Of a stretch of DNA of 64,000 bases, positions 45,101 to 53,265 are shown piece by piece (within the stretch, counting starts at the first letter, position 1; every line of letters begins with the position of its first letter). Under the pieces are notes generated by a model. The model saw nothing but the letters and a program-made list of their open reading frames with translations, made no database searches and had not been told where the DNA came from. The stretch comes from Pseudomonas japonica (GTDB taxonomy: Bacteria > Pseudomonadota > Gammaproteobacteria > Pseudomonadales > Pseudomonadaceae), in assembly GCF_900188455.1 (NCBI RefSeq), contig NZ_FZOL01000009.1, forward strand, positions 124,001 through 188,000, in the 5' to 3' direction. The translations under genes were made by a program, and so were the position numbers.

Positions 45101-45795
45101 GCTTGCACCTGGCCGCTCAGGCGGCCTTGCAGATAGCCGCTGCTGTCGGCCTGCAACTCCAGGCTTTTCTGCAGTTCGCCCTTGACCTGCAGCGCCAGTT
45201 GCCAGGCCTGGCCGTCCACGGCGGGCAGTTGCACCTGGCCCTCGGCCTGCAGCGGCCAGTCACCACTGGGTTGCAGCAGGCCCTGAAGTCTCAGGTGCAG
45301 GTCGTCGCGCCGGAGCTCGAGGCTGTCGATCTTCAGGCCGGCACGCGTCCAGTGCGCCGCCAGGGTCAGGCCACTCAACTGCTCGGCGCCATCCAGACGC
45401 AAGGTGCCAACCTGTACCTCGCCCAGCTCGATGGCCAGCGGCAGGTCGAGCGCGGGCAATTGCAACGGACCGCTGTCCGGATCGGTTTCGCTGGGCGCGA
45501 AGGCCAGTTCGACACTCGCCGCGTGCAACTTGTCCAGGCACAGGGTGCGGCGCAGCAGGCAGCCCGGCGACCACTCCAGCAGCGGCGCGATCAGCTCGAC
45601 GCGATCGCCGCCCTGCTCCCAGAGCAGCCGCTCGGCCTGCCATTGCCGGGCCAGGCGTCCCTGGAAGTTGTCTACCGTCAGTCCCGGCACCAGCCCCAGC
45701 GCCCAGCGGCTGCCGGCCTGGGTGCCGAGCACCGCGACGATGCCGAGCAGTAACAGGAGCAGCACGGCCAGCAGGCCGATGCCCAGGGTTTTCAT
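42127..45795 (-). CDS. tamB: translocation and assembly module protein TamB
   Basis: Inner-membrane-anchored AsmA-like protein of 1222 aa that spans the periplasm as a beta-taco groove. It works with TamA in outer-membrane protein insertion and/or phospholipid transfer. N-terminal membrane helix at about 4-26 (LLAVLLLLLLGIVAVL), a long repetitive beta region rich in LxLxG, and the conserved TamB C-terminal domain ending SLDLFYKRDF with the terminal Phe. I chose ATG 45795 because GAGG is 6-8 nt upstream; a GTG at 45807 overlaps the tamA stop. It follows tamA by 8 bp. Confidence 0.95.
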   Translation of the reverse strand: MKTLGIGLLAVLLLLLLGIVAVLGTQAGSRWALGLVPGLTVDNFQGRLARQWQAERLLWEQGGDRVELIAPLLEWSPGCLLRRTLCLDKLHAASVELAFAPSETDPDSGPLQLPALDLPLAIELGEVQVGTLRLDGAEQLSGLTLAAHWTRAGLKIDSLELRRDDLHLRLQGLLQPSGDWPLQAEGQVQLPAVDGQAWQLALQVKGELQKSLELQADSSGYLQGRLSGQVQALAEHLPAQVHLSATQFKAAASLPDTLLFEQLELTAHGDLAKGYQLVGAGNLAAKDGPISLAVRGRVDAKGAELAALDLQAANEQRLTLTASADWQNALTARATLDWLDFPWLRLYPLEPPPQVVLHRLKAQVQYREGNYEGDFSGDLDGPAGAFKLSSPFKGDLGRISLPQLALEAGQGKAAGSVSVAFADGVAWDAALDLSNFDPAYWLVEMPGTLGGPLRSKGELKNDKLSLSADLDLKGRLRGQPALLQVKAEGAGEQWTLGTLQVRLGDNQINGSGSLQQRLAGQVDLNLPRLGQLWPQLQGRVTGRLDVAGTLDAPQGQLKLQGAQLAQAENRLQNLELEARLDRAQKAVINLTASGIRAGETALGTLTAKGQGDIRQQQLQLALDGPQLKLDLGLDGQFERSKGDWRGRLARGEIQAGGQDWRLQAPATLQRLGNGQIDFGAHCWRAGQASLCGDPQRLAPEPRIRYHLKQFPLDSLAQWLPKDFAWQGQLNADINLDLPASGPKGAVQVDASGGTLRIREKGQWIDFPYQSLRLDSTLGPRRVDTRLDFRGGRLGELSLSARIDPLARNKPLSGDFSLRGLDLAVARPFVPMVERLAGQLNGSGRISGSLLAPQVNGSLVLSGGEVGGTELPISLRDLSVQAMIAGEQVQLSGDWRSGEVGQGQLRGQIGWGRVLMVDLALQGQRLPVNVEPYAALEVAPDLKINLQGERLAISGKVLVPKGTITVRELPPSTVKVSEDTVIVGHQTEEGKAPMQVAMDIDVQVGQEKLAFSGFGLSANLLGHVHIGDNLDTRGELSLADGRYRAYGQRLTIRRARLLFAGPIDQPYLDIEAIRKTDDVIAGIRLTGSAEQPTTQVFSEPAMSQEQALSYLVLGRPLSTTGEDNNMLAQAALGLGLAGSAGITGSLASSLGIEDFQLDTEGSGQRTSVVASGNLTEKLSLRYGVGVFEPANTIALRYLLSKRLYLEAASGLASSLDLFYKRDF

Positions 45796-45803
45796 TACCT
45801 GCC

Positions 45804-47546
45804 TCACAGCTCCGGCCCCATCGAGAAGTGCAAACGAATACCGCCGTCGTCATCCAGCGCCTTGGCCAGGTCGAGGCGCAGCGGCCCCACCGGCGAGATC
45901 CAGCGCACGCCGAAACCGACCCCGGTCTTGAGGCTGGGCAACTCCAGGTTGTTGAAGGCGTTGCCCTGGTCGACGAAAGTCGCCAGGCGCCATTTATCGG
46001 CGACCTGATACTGATACTCGGCACTGCCGGCGACCATGTAGCGCCCGCCGATACGGTCGCCATCGCTGTTTTCCGGGGACAGGGTCTGGTAGTCGTAGCC
46101 GCGCACGCTCTGGTCGCCACCGGCGAAGAAGCGCAGCGACGGCGGCACCGACTTGTAGCCATTGGTGGCACTGCCGCCGAACTGCGCCCGGCCGAGAAAG
46201 CGATGGTTCTGCCCGAGGGTGGTCAGGCCCTTGAGCAGCACCGTGCCATTGAACAGGTTGGTATCGGAGAGCAGACCCTCCTTGGCCACTCGCGCATCGA
46301 ACTGGATGCGATAGCCATTGTGCGGGTCGATGCGGTTGTCGCTGCGCAGATAGGTGTAGCTGATGCCCGGCATCAGCAGCGTGCTCAGCCCCGAGTCGTC
46401 GCCGAGCCGATATTCCTCGCGCTGCCATTTCAGCGAGACCACCCGTTGCCAGCCACTGGGCAGCTTGCTGTGCCATTCCGGGCCGACGGTGAGGAGCTTG
46501 CTGAGGGTGTCGGTGTTGGCGATCTCTTCGTTCTGATAACCGCCGGCGAAACGCAGCTTGTCGGTCAGCGGCGGATCCAGGGGAATGTCGTACCACATCC
46601 CGATGTTCTGCCGCGGCGCCGACAGTTCGCTCTCGATGCCGTAGCTGTGGCCCTGCGGGTTGACCCAGTGGCGGGTCCAGTTGGCCTTGCCGCGCGGCCC
46701 GACGTCGGTCGAGAAGCCCAGGCCCAGGCCCATGGTCCGCGGCTTGCGGGTCTGCACGTCGACCGCCACCGGGATGCTCTGGCCGACCGCGGCGCTCGGC
46801 GCGGCATCGACCCGTACCCCTTCGAAGTAGCCGCTGGACTGCAGGGCGTTGTTCAGTTCGGCGATCAGTTCCGAGTCGTAGGGCGTGCCTTGCTTGAACG
46901 GCACCATGCGTTGCAGCAGCGCTTCGTCGAACGGCGAGTCGCCCTCGAACTGCACCTTGCCGAGGGTGAAGCGCGGGCCGCTGGCGTAGATCAGTTCGAT
47001 ATCGGCGATCCCGGCGGCCGGGTCCACCGACAGGCGATTGCGGGTGAAACGGCCGTTGAAGAAGCCATAGCGCGAGGCCTGGTTCTGGATCAGACGCTTG
47101 GCGTCCTCGTAGTGCCCATGGTTGAGCACCTCGCCACTGCGCAGCGCCTTGCTGTCGGGAATGCGGAATGCCTTGAGTTCGCTGGCCGGCCCTTCGATGC
47201 GCACGCTGACGTTGCGCAGATGGATCGGCTCGCCGGGTTCGATCGTCAAACGCAGGCGCGGGCCCTTGTCTTCGTCGCGCGGCGGCAACACCTCGCTGGC
47301 GATCCGCGGCTGGTAGTAGCCCAATGCCTGGGCGGCCTTGCGGGCCTGCTCCTCGGCGCCACGGCTGAAGCGCAGCAGCGCCTCTTCGTCGCGTTCGCCG
47401 AGGCTTCCGATATAGCCTTCGACATTGGCCTTGAGTGCGTTGTTGGCGGGTTTGATGCGGATAACCAGTTCACTCTGCGCCGCGGCCGCGAGACTGCTGG
47501 CCAGGCACAGGATCAAACCACAGGTGAAGCGTCCTGAATACGTCAT
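45804..47546 (-). CDS. tamA: translocation and assembly module protein TamA
   Basis: Omp85-family outer-membrane protein (580 aa), partner of TamB. Signal peptide about 1-22 (SSLAAAAQ), three POTRA domains (about 25-265), then a 16-strand barrel with the VRGYDY motif (Arg in the lid-lock loop, near residue 485) and FVDQGNAF. It ends with an FSMGPEL tail. The ATG 47546 was chosen because it starts the signal peptide; longer in-frame starts add unrelated residues. First gene of a tamA-tamB operon. Confidence 0.95.
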   Translation of the reverse strand: MTYSGRFTCGLILCLASSLAAAAQSELVIRIKPANNALKANVEGYIGSLGERDEEALLRFSRGAEEQARKAAQALGYYQPRIASEVLPPRDEDKGPRLRLTIEPGEPIHLRNVSVRIEGPASELKAFRIPDSKALRSGEVLNHGHYEDAKRLIQNQASRYGFFNGRFTRNRLSVDPAAGIADIELIYASGPRFTLGKVQFEGDSPFDEALLQRMVPFKQGTPYDSELIAELNNALQSSGYFEGVRVDAAPSAAVGQSIPVAVDVQTRKPRTMGLGLGFSTDVGPRGKANWTRHWVNPQGHSYGIESELSAPRQNIGMWYDIPLDPPLTDKLRFAGGYQNEEIANTDTLSKLLTVGPEWHSKLPSGWQRVVSLKWQREEYRLGDDSGLSTLLMPGISYTYLRSDNRIDPHNGYRIQFDARVAKEGLLSDTNLFNGTVLLKGLTTLGQNHRFLGRAQFGGSATNGYKSVPPSLRFFAGGDQSVRGYDYQTLSPENSDGDRIGGRYMVAGSAEYQYQVADKWRLATFVDQGNAFNNLELPSLKTGVGFGVRWISPVGPLRLDLAKALDDDGGIRLHFSMGPEL

Positions 47547-47612
47547 AGGCGCGGATGCTACCAGAGCCAGGCGCCGGCTTGCATGTCGAAAGCCGTCTGC
47601 CATCGGCCCCGG

Positions 47613-48263
47613 TCAGGCCCGTGCCCGCTCGATCCGTTGCGGACTGGGATGGAAGAACAGATGTTCGCGGATCGGCCCGACCGCCACCTCGCCGATTTCC
47701 ACGTAGCCCTGGCGCTGATAGAACGCCAGGTAATGTTCATTGCCGGTATCGAGTACCACGCCACGGGAGGTTTCATCCTCCGCGCACCAGTCGTGCACCG
47801 CCGCCAGCAGTTGCTCGCCGTAGTGCTGTCCCTGGAACTGCGGATGGATACCCAGCAACGGCAGGATGTGCACGGCATCACCCGGCAGACAGGCCATGAG
47901 CGCGGCGCGGTATTCGAGGTAGCGGCGGGTGCAGCGAAAGCCGGTGGACAGGACCATGCGCATGCGCCAGGCCCAGCTCTCGGTGACGCCGAGACGGCGC
48001 ACCGGCGGCGAGATCAGGGCGATGCCGATCAGCCGGTCATCCACCAGCAGCCCGAGGGCCGGCAGGTCCTGGAGGAAATGCTGGCGAACCCGCTCGCGCA
48101 CCAGCGCCCGCACCCGCTGGTCGAAGCCCGGCCGCTCGGCCTCGAACAGATAGCCGTAGGTGGGTTCGTGGCGATAGGCGTGGTACAGCAGCGAGCGTGC
48201 CTCGCGGCTGTAGCCACCGTCGAGCAGACGCACTTCAGCCGGCACGGGGGTCGATTCGGGCAT
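47613..48263 (-). CDS. GNAT family N-acetyltransferase
   Basis: 216-aa acyltransferase, substrate unknown. Residues about 130-155 (VHILPLLGIHPQFQGQHYGEQLL) are the acetyl-CoA-binding beta4-alpha3 motif with QGQHYG as the pyrophosphate loop. LDTGNEHYLAFYQRQGYVEIGE (near 172) is the typical C-terminal part. ATG 48263 has AGGAG 10 nt upstream; GTG 48269 would be 4 nt from it. It is divergent from xthA and lies upstream of tamA on the same strand. Confidence 0.83.
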   Translation of the reverse strand: MPESTPVPAEVRLLDGGYSREARSLLYHAYRHEPTYGYLFEAERPGFDQRVRALVRERVRQHFLQDLPALGLLVDDRLIGIALISPPVRRLGVTESWAWRMRMVLSTGFRCTRRYLEYRAALMACLPGDAVHILPLLGIHPQFQGQHYGEQLLAAVHDWCAEDETSRGVVLDTGNEHYLAFYQRQGYVEIGEVAVGPIREHLFFHPSPQRIERARA

Positions 48264-48433
48264 GTTCACGGGTCTCCTGATGGCGGTTGGGCATGGCCTT
48301 TCGAGGGGTGGGCGGCGCCAACGTTCCTTGCTGATCGGGATGGAGTATAGGCGGGGATCGGCAGCCGCTCCGGTACTGGCCGATGACGCCGTTGTCGGCT
48401 AGCATCCTGCCTTTTACCCAGGATTGTCCTTCC

Positions 48434-49246
48434 ATGAAGATCGTCTCGTTCAACATCAACGGCCTGCGCGCCCGACCGCACCAACTGGCGGCGTTGATCG
48501 ACAAGCACCAGCCGGATGTGATCGGCCTGCAGGAAACCAAGGTCGCCGACGATCAGTTCCCGCTGGAAGACGTCCAGGCCCTCGGTTACCACGTGCACTA
48601 CCACGGACAGAAAGGCCACTACGGGGTCGCCCTGCTCTCGCGCCAGGCTCCGTTGAGCCTGCACAAGGGCTTCCACACCGACGACGAGGACGCTCAGCGC
48701 CGCTTCATCTGGGGCACCTTCGCCGACGCCGACGGCACCCCGGTGACCATCATGAACGGCTACTTCCCCCAGGGCGAAAGCCGCGACCACCCCACCAAGT
48801 TCCCGGCCAAGCAGCGCTTCTACGCCGATCTGCAGGCCCTGCTGGAAACCCGGTTCAAGAACGACCAGCCACTGGTGGTCATGGGTGACGTCAACATCTC
48901 TCCGCAAGACTGCGATATCGGCATCGGCGCGGACAACGCCAAGCGCTGGCTGAAGACCGGCAAGTGCAGCTTCCTCCCGGAAGAACGCGAGTGGATGGAG
49001 AAACTCAAAGCCTGGGGGCTGACCGACAGCTTCCGCCATCTGTATCCGGACGTGACCGACCAGTTCAGCTGGTTCGACTATCGCAGCCGTGGTTTCGAAG
49101 TCGAGCCCAAGCGCGGCCTGCGCATCGACCTGATCATGACCTCCCATGGGCTGCTGCCACGGGTCAAGGCCGCCGGGGTCGACTATGAATTGCGCGGGAT
49201 GGAGAAGCCTTCGGACCATGCGCCGATCTGGCTCGAGCTGAGCTGA
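48434..49246 (+). CDS. xthA: exodeoxyribonuclease III
   Basis: Mg-dependent AP endonuclease and 3'-5' exonuclease of base-excision repair (270 aa). All endonuclease/exonuclease/phosphatase motifs are present: [14 protein letters not shown] with the Asn, LQETK with the metal-binding Glu (residue about 35), [14 protein letters not shown], and the closing PSDHAPIW with catalytic Asp-His. It stands alone between a divergent acetyltransferase and the Pho-regulated fusion gene. Confidence 0.97.
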   Translation: MKIVSFNINGLRARPHQLAALIDKHQPDVIGLQETKVADDQFPLEDVQALGYHVHYHGQKGHYGVALLSRQAPLSLHKGFHTDDEDAQRRFIWGTFADADGTPVTIMNGYFPQGESRDHPTKFPAKQRFYADLQALLETRFKNDQPLVVMGDVNISPQDCDIGIGADNAKRWLKTGKCSFLPEEREWMEKLKAWGLTDSFRHLYPDVTDQFSWFDYRSRGFEVEPKRGLRIDLIMTSHGLLPRVKAAGVDYELRGMEKPSDHAPIWLELS

Positions 49247-49254
49247 TTACCTGT

Positions 49255-49277
49255 CCGGGCCTGCTTTGCGGGCCCGG
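49255..49277 (+). terminator. hairpin after xthA
   Basis: CCGGGCC / GGCCCGG stem with a 9-nt TGCTTTGCG loop, 8 bp after the stop. No T-run follows, and its right arm touches the first Pho half-site. Confidence 0.5.
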
Positions 49278-49303
49278 TCACACTTCTGTCACCTGCCTGT
49301 CTT
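49275..49303 (+). promoter_or_regulatory. Pho box: three PhoB half-sites with 11-bp period
   Basis: CGGTCAC (49275), CTGTCAC (49286) and CTGTCTT (49297) repeat every 11 bp; the consensus is CTGTCAT-N4-CTGTCAT. The two downstream units match 12 of 14 positions. A TTAATCT stretch just after the last unit could belong to the -10. It lies 40 bp before the PstS-OmpA gene. Confidence 0.75.
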
Positions 49304-49342
49304 AATCTGCCGAAACCTTCGTTTCGCGAGCCCCCGACGGCA

Positions 49343-50632
49343 ATGACCCGCCTCTGTGCCCTTCTTCTGGCCCTGCTCACACCCCTGGCGATTGCCGATA
49401 CCCTGCGCATCCAGGGCTCCAACACCATCGGCGCGACACTGGCACCGGCACTGGTCCGTGGCCTGCTGCAAAGCCGCGGTATCAGCGAGATCCACAGCGA
49501 ACCCGGGGCGCAGGCCAACGAAGTGCGGATCCGCGGCGGCGACATCCAGGTAGACATCGCCGCCCACGGCAGCAGCACCGGTTTCGTCGCCCTGAAAGCA
49601 GGCGATGCCGAACTCGCCGCCGCCTCGCGACCGATCAAGGACAGCGAAGTGGCCGATCTCCAGGCCCTCGGCAACCTGACCAGCGCCGAGGCCGAGCAGG
49701 TCATCGCCCTCGATGGGGTCGCGGTGCTGGTGCACCCTGACAATCCGCTGCCGCAACTGACCATCGAACAATTGGCGCGCATCTTTTCCGGGCAGATCGC
49801 CAGTTGGGAAGAACTCGGCGTCGGTGGCGGGCCGATCCAGTTGTATGCCCGCGACGATCGCTCCGGCACCTGGGAAACCTTCAAGGCCCTGGTCCTCGAT
49901 CCGCATGGACAGCGTCTGGCCGACAGCGCCCGACGCTTCGAGTCCGGCGAGGAACTGGCCGAGGCGGTGCGTCAGGACCGCCACGCCATCGGTTTCAGCA
50001 GCTTGAGCACGGTGCACGGTGCGCGGGTCCTGGCGGTCGCCGATGGTGCTTCGCGGGCCCTGCTGCCAAGCCCCGCGCAGATCGCCAGCGAGGACTACCC
50101 GCTGTCCCGTCGCCTGTATTTCTATCTGCCACCGGCGCAAGGCAATCCCCTCGCCCGCGCCCTGCTGGATTTCACCCAGAGCCCGCGCGGGCAGGCCATC
50201 GTCGCCAGCAACGGCTTCATCGACCAGCGCGTGCGCACCCTCAGCGAACCACCCCAGGCCGACATGCCGCCGAGCTACCGGCGCCTGTCCGGCGAGGCCC
50301 AGCGCCTGTCGGTCAACTTCCGTTTCCAGGAAGGCAGCGCAACCCTCGACAACAAGGCCCAGCGCGATGTCCAGCGCCTGGTGGACTACCTGAAGCAGAA
50401 CCGCAAACTGGAGCGCAAGGTCGTGCTGGTAGGCTTCGGTGACGCCAAGGACGACGCTCGCCGCGCCTTTCTGCTCTCGCGCCTGCGGGCCATGGCGGTG
50501 CGTCGCGAACTGGTCAGGCAGGGTGTGACGCTGCGCGAAGTCATCGGCCTGGGTGCGGAACTGCCGGTGGCGGCCAACACCGACACCCAGGGGCGAATTC
50601 GCAATCGCCGTGTCGAAGCCTGGGTTTATTGA
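49343..50632 (+). CDS. PstS-like phosphate-binding / OmpA-domain fusion protein
   Basis: 429-aa exported protein. Signal peptide 1-18 (LLALLTPLAIA-DT); residues about 19-280 are a PstS-type periplasmic binding domain (LRIQGSNTIG, ARDDRSGTWETFKAL with the phosphate-contacting Arg-Ser-Gly-Thr). Residues about 320-429 are an OmpA-like peptidoglycan-binding domain (VNFRFQEGSATLD, VGFGDAKDD, LLSRLRAMAV, NRRVE). The fusion would hold a phosphate sensor or scavenger at the cell wall. No pst transporter genes are adjacent. A strong Pho box upstream supports induction by phosphate starvation. The role is inferred. Confidence 0.88.
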   Translation: MTRLCALLLALLTPLAIADTLRIQGSNTIGATLAPALVRGLLQSRGISEIHSEPGAQANEVRIRGGDIQVDIAAHGSSTGFVALKAGDAELAAASRPIKDSEVADLQALGNLTSAEAEQVIALDGVAVLVHPDNPLPQLTIEQLARIFSGQIASWEELGVGGGPIQLYARDDRSGTWETFKALVLDPHGQRLADSARRFESGEELAEAVRQDRHAIGFSSLSTVHGARVLAVADGASRALLPSPAQIASEDYPLSRRLYFYLPPAQGNPLARALLDFTQSPRGQAIVASNGFIDQRVRTLSEPPQADMPPSYRRLSGEAQRLSVNFRFQEGSATLDNKAQRDVQRLVDYLKQNRKLERKVVLVGFGDAKDDARRAFLLSRLRAMAVRRELVRQGVTLREVIGLGAELPVAANTDTQGRIRNRRVEAWVY

Positions 50633-50784
50633 AGGAAAATTCCGTAAACCTTGTAAGACCTTGTAACGCTCTCATCCCGCTCCCGCCCCATTCCGCGACT
50701 AGGCTCAAGCCTGTGACGCCGGGCCCCTCTGACGGTTCGCCAACCGCCATGTCGGAGTCACTTCTTCGACATCGGGAGGGGCTC

Positions 50785-51774
50785 ATGACAGCTCTGCATG
50801 ATTTTTTCAGCGCCGAATTCCTCGGCACCAGCAGCCTGCTCTGGCTGGCTTTCATCGCTATCGTCATCGCCCTGCTGGTCTTCGACCTCGGGGTCCTGCA
50901 CCGCGACCAGCACGAAATCGAAATGCGCGAGAGCCTGCTGCTGTACGCCGGCTACTTCAGCGTCGGCCTGATGTTCGGCGGCTGGATCTGGTACGAACTG
51001 GGCGCGCAGAGTGCTCTGGAGTTCTACACCGGGCTGCTGGTGGAGCAGTCGCTGTCGATGGACAACGTGTTCGTCATGGCGATGATCTTCGGCTTTTTCG
51101 GGATTCCCCGGCGCTACCAGCACCGCGTGCTGTTCTGGGGGATTCTCGGCGTGGTGCTGCTGCGGGCGATCATGATCGGTGTCGGCAGCGCACTGGTGAA
51201 GGAGTTCGACTGGATTCTCTACGTCTTCGGCGCCTTCCTGCTGCTGACCGGGGTGAAGATGCTGTTCAGCCGCCAGGAGGCCCATCCGGACCTGGCCAAC
51301 AACCCGCTGGTCCGCTTCATCAGAAAGCACATGCGGGTCACCGATCGGTTGCACGAAGGGCACTTCTTCGTGCGCCTGACGCCCCCCGGGCAGACCCGGG
51401 CGCTGCTCTACGCCACGCCCCTGTTCCTCGCCCTGGTGCTGATCGAACTGGCCGACCTGGTGTTCGCCGTGGACAGCGTGCCGGCGATCTTCGCCATCAC
51501 CCAGGACCCGTTCATCGTCTACACCTCGAACATCTTCGCCATTCTCGGCCTGCGCGCGCTGTACTTCGCCCTGGCGGCGCTGATGCACCGCTTCGTCTAC
51601 CTCAAGTACGCGCTGGCGCTGGTGCTGATCTTCATCGGCGGGAAGATCTTCCTGCACGGGTTCATCGGCAAGATTCCGGCGCTGCTGTCGCTGGGGGTGA
51701 CGTTCGGCTTGCTGGCGGGAGGGGTGGTGCTGTCGCTGTTCAAGACGCGGGAAACTGTAGAAGAAAAAGGTTGA
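50785..51774 (+). CDS. TerC/Alx family integral membrane protein
   Basis: 329-aa inner-membrane protein with about nine hydrophobic segments. The two TerC acidic motifs are present: VEQSLSMDNVFVMAMIF (near 95) and IELADLVFAVDSVPAIFAIT (near 225). Members are implicated in metal-ion, particularly manganese, export and in tellurite resistance. ATG 50785 was chosen for its GGGAGGGG ribosome binding site; an upstream in-frame start lacks one. I saw no yybP-ykoY manganese riboswitch in the leader (50633-50784). It follows the PstS-OmpA gene by 152 bp. Confidence 0.9.
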   Translation: MTALHDFFSAEFLGTSSLLWLAFIAIVIALLVFDLGVLHRDQHEIEMRESLLLYAGYFSVGLMFGGWIWYELGAQSALEFYTGLLVEQSLSMDNVFVMAMIFGFFGIPRRYQHRVLFWGILGVVLLRAIMIGVGSALVKEFDWILYVFGAFLLLTGVKMLFSRQEAHPDLANNPLVRFIRKHMRVTDRLHEGHFFVRLTPPGQTRALLYATPLFLALVLIELADLVFAVDSVPAIFAITQDPFIVYTSNIFAILGLRALYFALAALMHRFVYLKYALALVLIFIGGKIFLHGFIGKIPALLSLGVTFGLLAGGVVLSLFKTRETVEEKG

Positions 51775-51783
51775 GGCTGTTGG

Positions 51784-51892
51784 AGCTGCTTCGCAGCCCT
51801 TCGCGAGCAAGCTCGCTCCCACAAGAACTGCGCCGATCGGCCTTTCCTTGTGGGAGCGAGCTTGCTCGCGAAGGGCCGCAAAGCGGCCCCAG
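51784..51892. repeat. REP pair with 29-bp perfect inverted arms
   Basis: Arms at 51797-51825 and 51847-51875 are exact complements and contain TTGTGGGAGCGAGCTTGCTCGCGAA cores (read in parts GTGGGAGCGAG and CTTGCTCGCGA). Flanking GCTTCGCAG/CCGCAAAGC extends the pairing imperfectly. This is the P. fluorescens-type REP, a different core from those at 10790, 33624 and 56823. It lies between the converging TerC and acyl-CoA dehydrogenase genes. Confidence 0.92.
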
Positions 51893-51897
51893 AAACC

Positions 51898-53127
51898 TCA
51901 ATGGCTGCTACGCAGCATCTCCGCCGGCACGTACTTGCCGACCTCGTACTTGCCGATCGCCGCCCGGTGCACCTCATCCGGCCCGTCCGCCAGACGCAGG
52001 CTGCGCTGCAAGGCGTACATGTAGGCCAGCGGGAAGTCCCCGGACACCCCGGCGCCACCATGGATCTGGATCGCCCGGTCGATCACCTTCAGGGCGATGT
52101 TCGGCGCCACCACCTTGATCTGGGCGATTTCGCTGCGGGCCACCTTGTTGCCAACGGTGTCCATCATGTACGCCGCCTTCAGGGTCAGCAGGCGAGCCAT
52201 GTCGATTTCCATCCGCGAGTCGGCGATCTTGTCGATGTTGCCACCCAGCCGCGCCAACGGGCGACCGAAGGCGGTGCGCTCCACCGAACGCTTGCACATC
52301 AGTTCCAGCGCCCGTTCGGCCATGCCGATGGAACGCATGCAGTGGTGGATGCGACCCGGGCCGAGACGGCCCTGGGCGATCTCGAAACCGCGCCCCTCGC
52401 CCAGCAGCACGTTTTCATAAGGCACCCGCACATTCTCGAACAGCACTTCGGCGTGGCCATGCGGCGCGTCGTCATAACCGAACACCGGCAGCGGCCGAAC
52501 GATCTTCACCCCCGGCGTATCGGTGGGCACGAGGATCATCGAATGCTGCTGGTGGCGCGGGTTGTCCGGATTGCTCAGGCCCATGAAGATCATCACTTTG
52601 CAGCGCGGATCGCAGGCACCGGAGGTCCACCATTTGCGGCCATTGATGACCCACTCGTCGCCATCGCGCACGGCGCGGGCGGCCATGTTGGTGGCGTCCG
52701 ACGACGCCACGCCCGGTTCGGTCATGGCGAAGGCGGAACGGATCTCGCCGCGCAGCAGCGGTTCCAGCCATTGGCGCTTCTGTTCCTCGTTGGCATAACG
52801 CACCAGCACTTCCATGTTGCCGGTGTCCGGCGCCGAGCAGTTGAACGGCTCCGGCCCGAGCAGCGAGCGGCCCATGATTTCGGCCAGCGGCGCGTATTCC
52901 AGGTTGGTCAACCCGGCACCCAGTTCCGACTCGGGCAGGAACAGGTTCCACAGGCCTTCGGCCTTGGCCTTGTTCTTCAGTTCTTCCATGATGGCCGTCG
53001 GCTGCCAGCGATCACCCTCGGCGACCTGCTGATCGAACACCGCTTCGGCGGGATAGACATAGGCATCCATGAACGCGGTGACACGTTCGCGCAGGGCCTG
53101 GACCTTGGGGGAATATGCGAAATCCAT
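51898..53127 (-). CDS. acyl-CoA dehydrogenase (ACAD10/11-like)
   Basis: FAD enzyme that makes the 2,3-double bond in acyl-CoA during beta-oxidation (409 aa). It has [16 protein letters not shown] (near 135) and [11 protein letters not shown] (near 165). [14 protein letters not shown] and [14 protein letters not shown] are distinctive of the ACAD10/11 subgroup, and [19 protein letters not shown] is the C-terminal signature. Chain length preference is unknown. ATG 53127 has GAAGG eight nt upstream; the ATG 15 bp earlier does not. It is divergent from a LysR regulator that probably controls it. Confidence 0.93.
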   Translation of the reverse strand: MDFAYSPKVQALRERVTAFMDAYVYPAEAVFDQQVAEGDRWQPTAIMEELKNKAKAEGLWNLFLPESELGAGLTNLEYAPLAEIMGRSLLGPEPFNCSAPDTGNMEVLVRYANEEQKRQWLEPLLRGEIRSAFAMTEPGVASSDATNMAARAVRDGDEWVINGRKWWTSGACDPRCKVMIFMGLSNPDNPRHQQHSMILVPTDTPGVKIVRPLPVFGYDDAPHGHAEVLFENVRVPYENVLLGEGRGFEIAQGRLGPGRIHHCMRSIGMAERALELMCKRSVERTAFGRPLARLGGNIDKIADSRMEIDMARLLTLKAAYMMDTVGNKVARSEIAQIKVVAPNIALKVIDRAIQIHGGAGVSGDFPLAYMYALQRSLRLADGPDEVHRAAIGKYEVGKYVPAEMLRSSH

Positions 53128-53217
53128 GAGCAGTACCTTCATTGGGAAAGGGGTCTGGAATGGATGCTAGATCACCGAGCAAAATCCACCTAGTCTATTT
53201 TCGGCGTGTATAAACAT

Positions 53218-53234
53218 TCATAAGCGATATATGA
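53218..53234. promoter_or_regulatory. LysR-type operator candidate between the dehydrogenase and its regulator
   Basis: TCATA-N7-TATGA inverted repeat, which contains a T-N-A core of the LysR style, in the middle of the 138-bp divergent gap and 32 bp before the regulator ATG. Confidence 0.45.
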
Positions 53235-53265
53235 TCGACCCATAACACCAACAAGAGTGGCGCCC

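Noticed and set aside
50633..50784. Possible yybP-ykoY manganese riboswitch before the TerC-family gene
   Set aside because: The family is often preceded by this riboswitch, but its conserved paired motifs are not visible here; the GGGAGGGG next to the ATG is an ordinary ribosome binding site.
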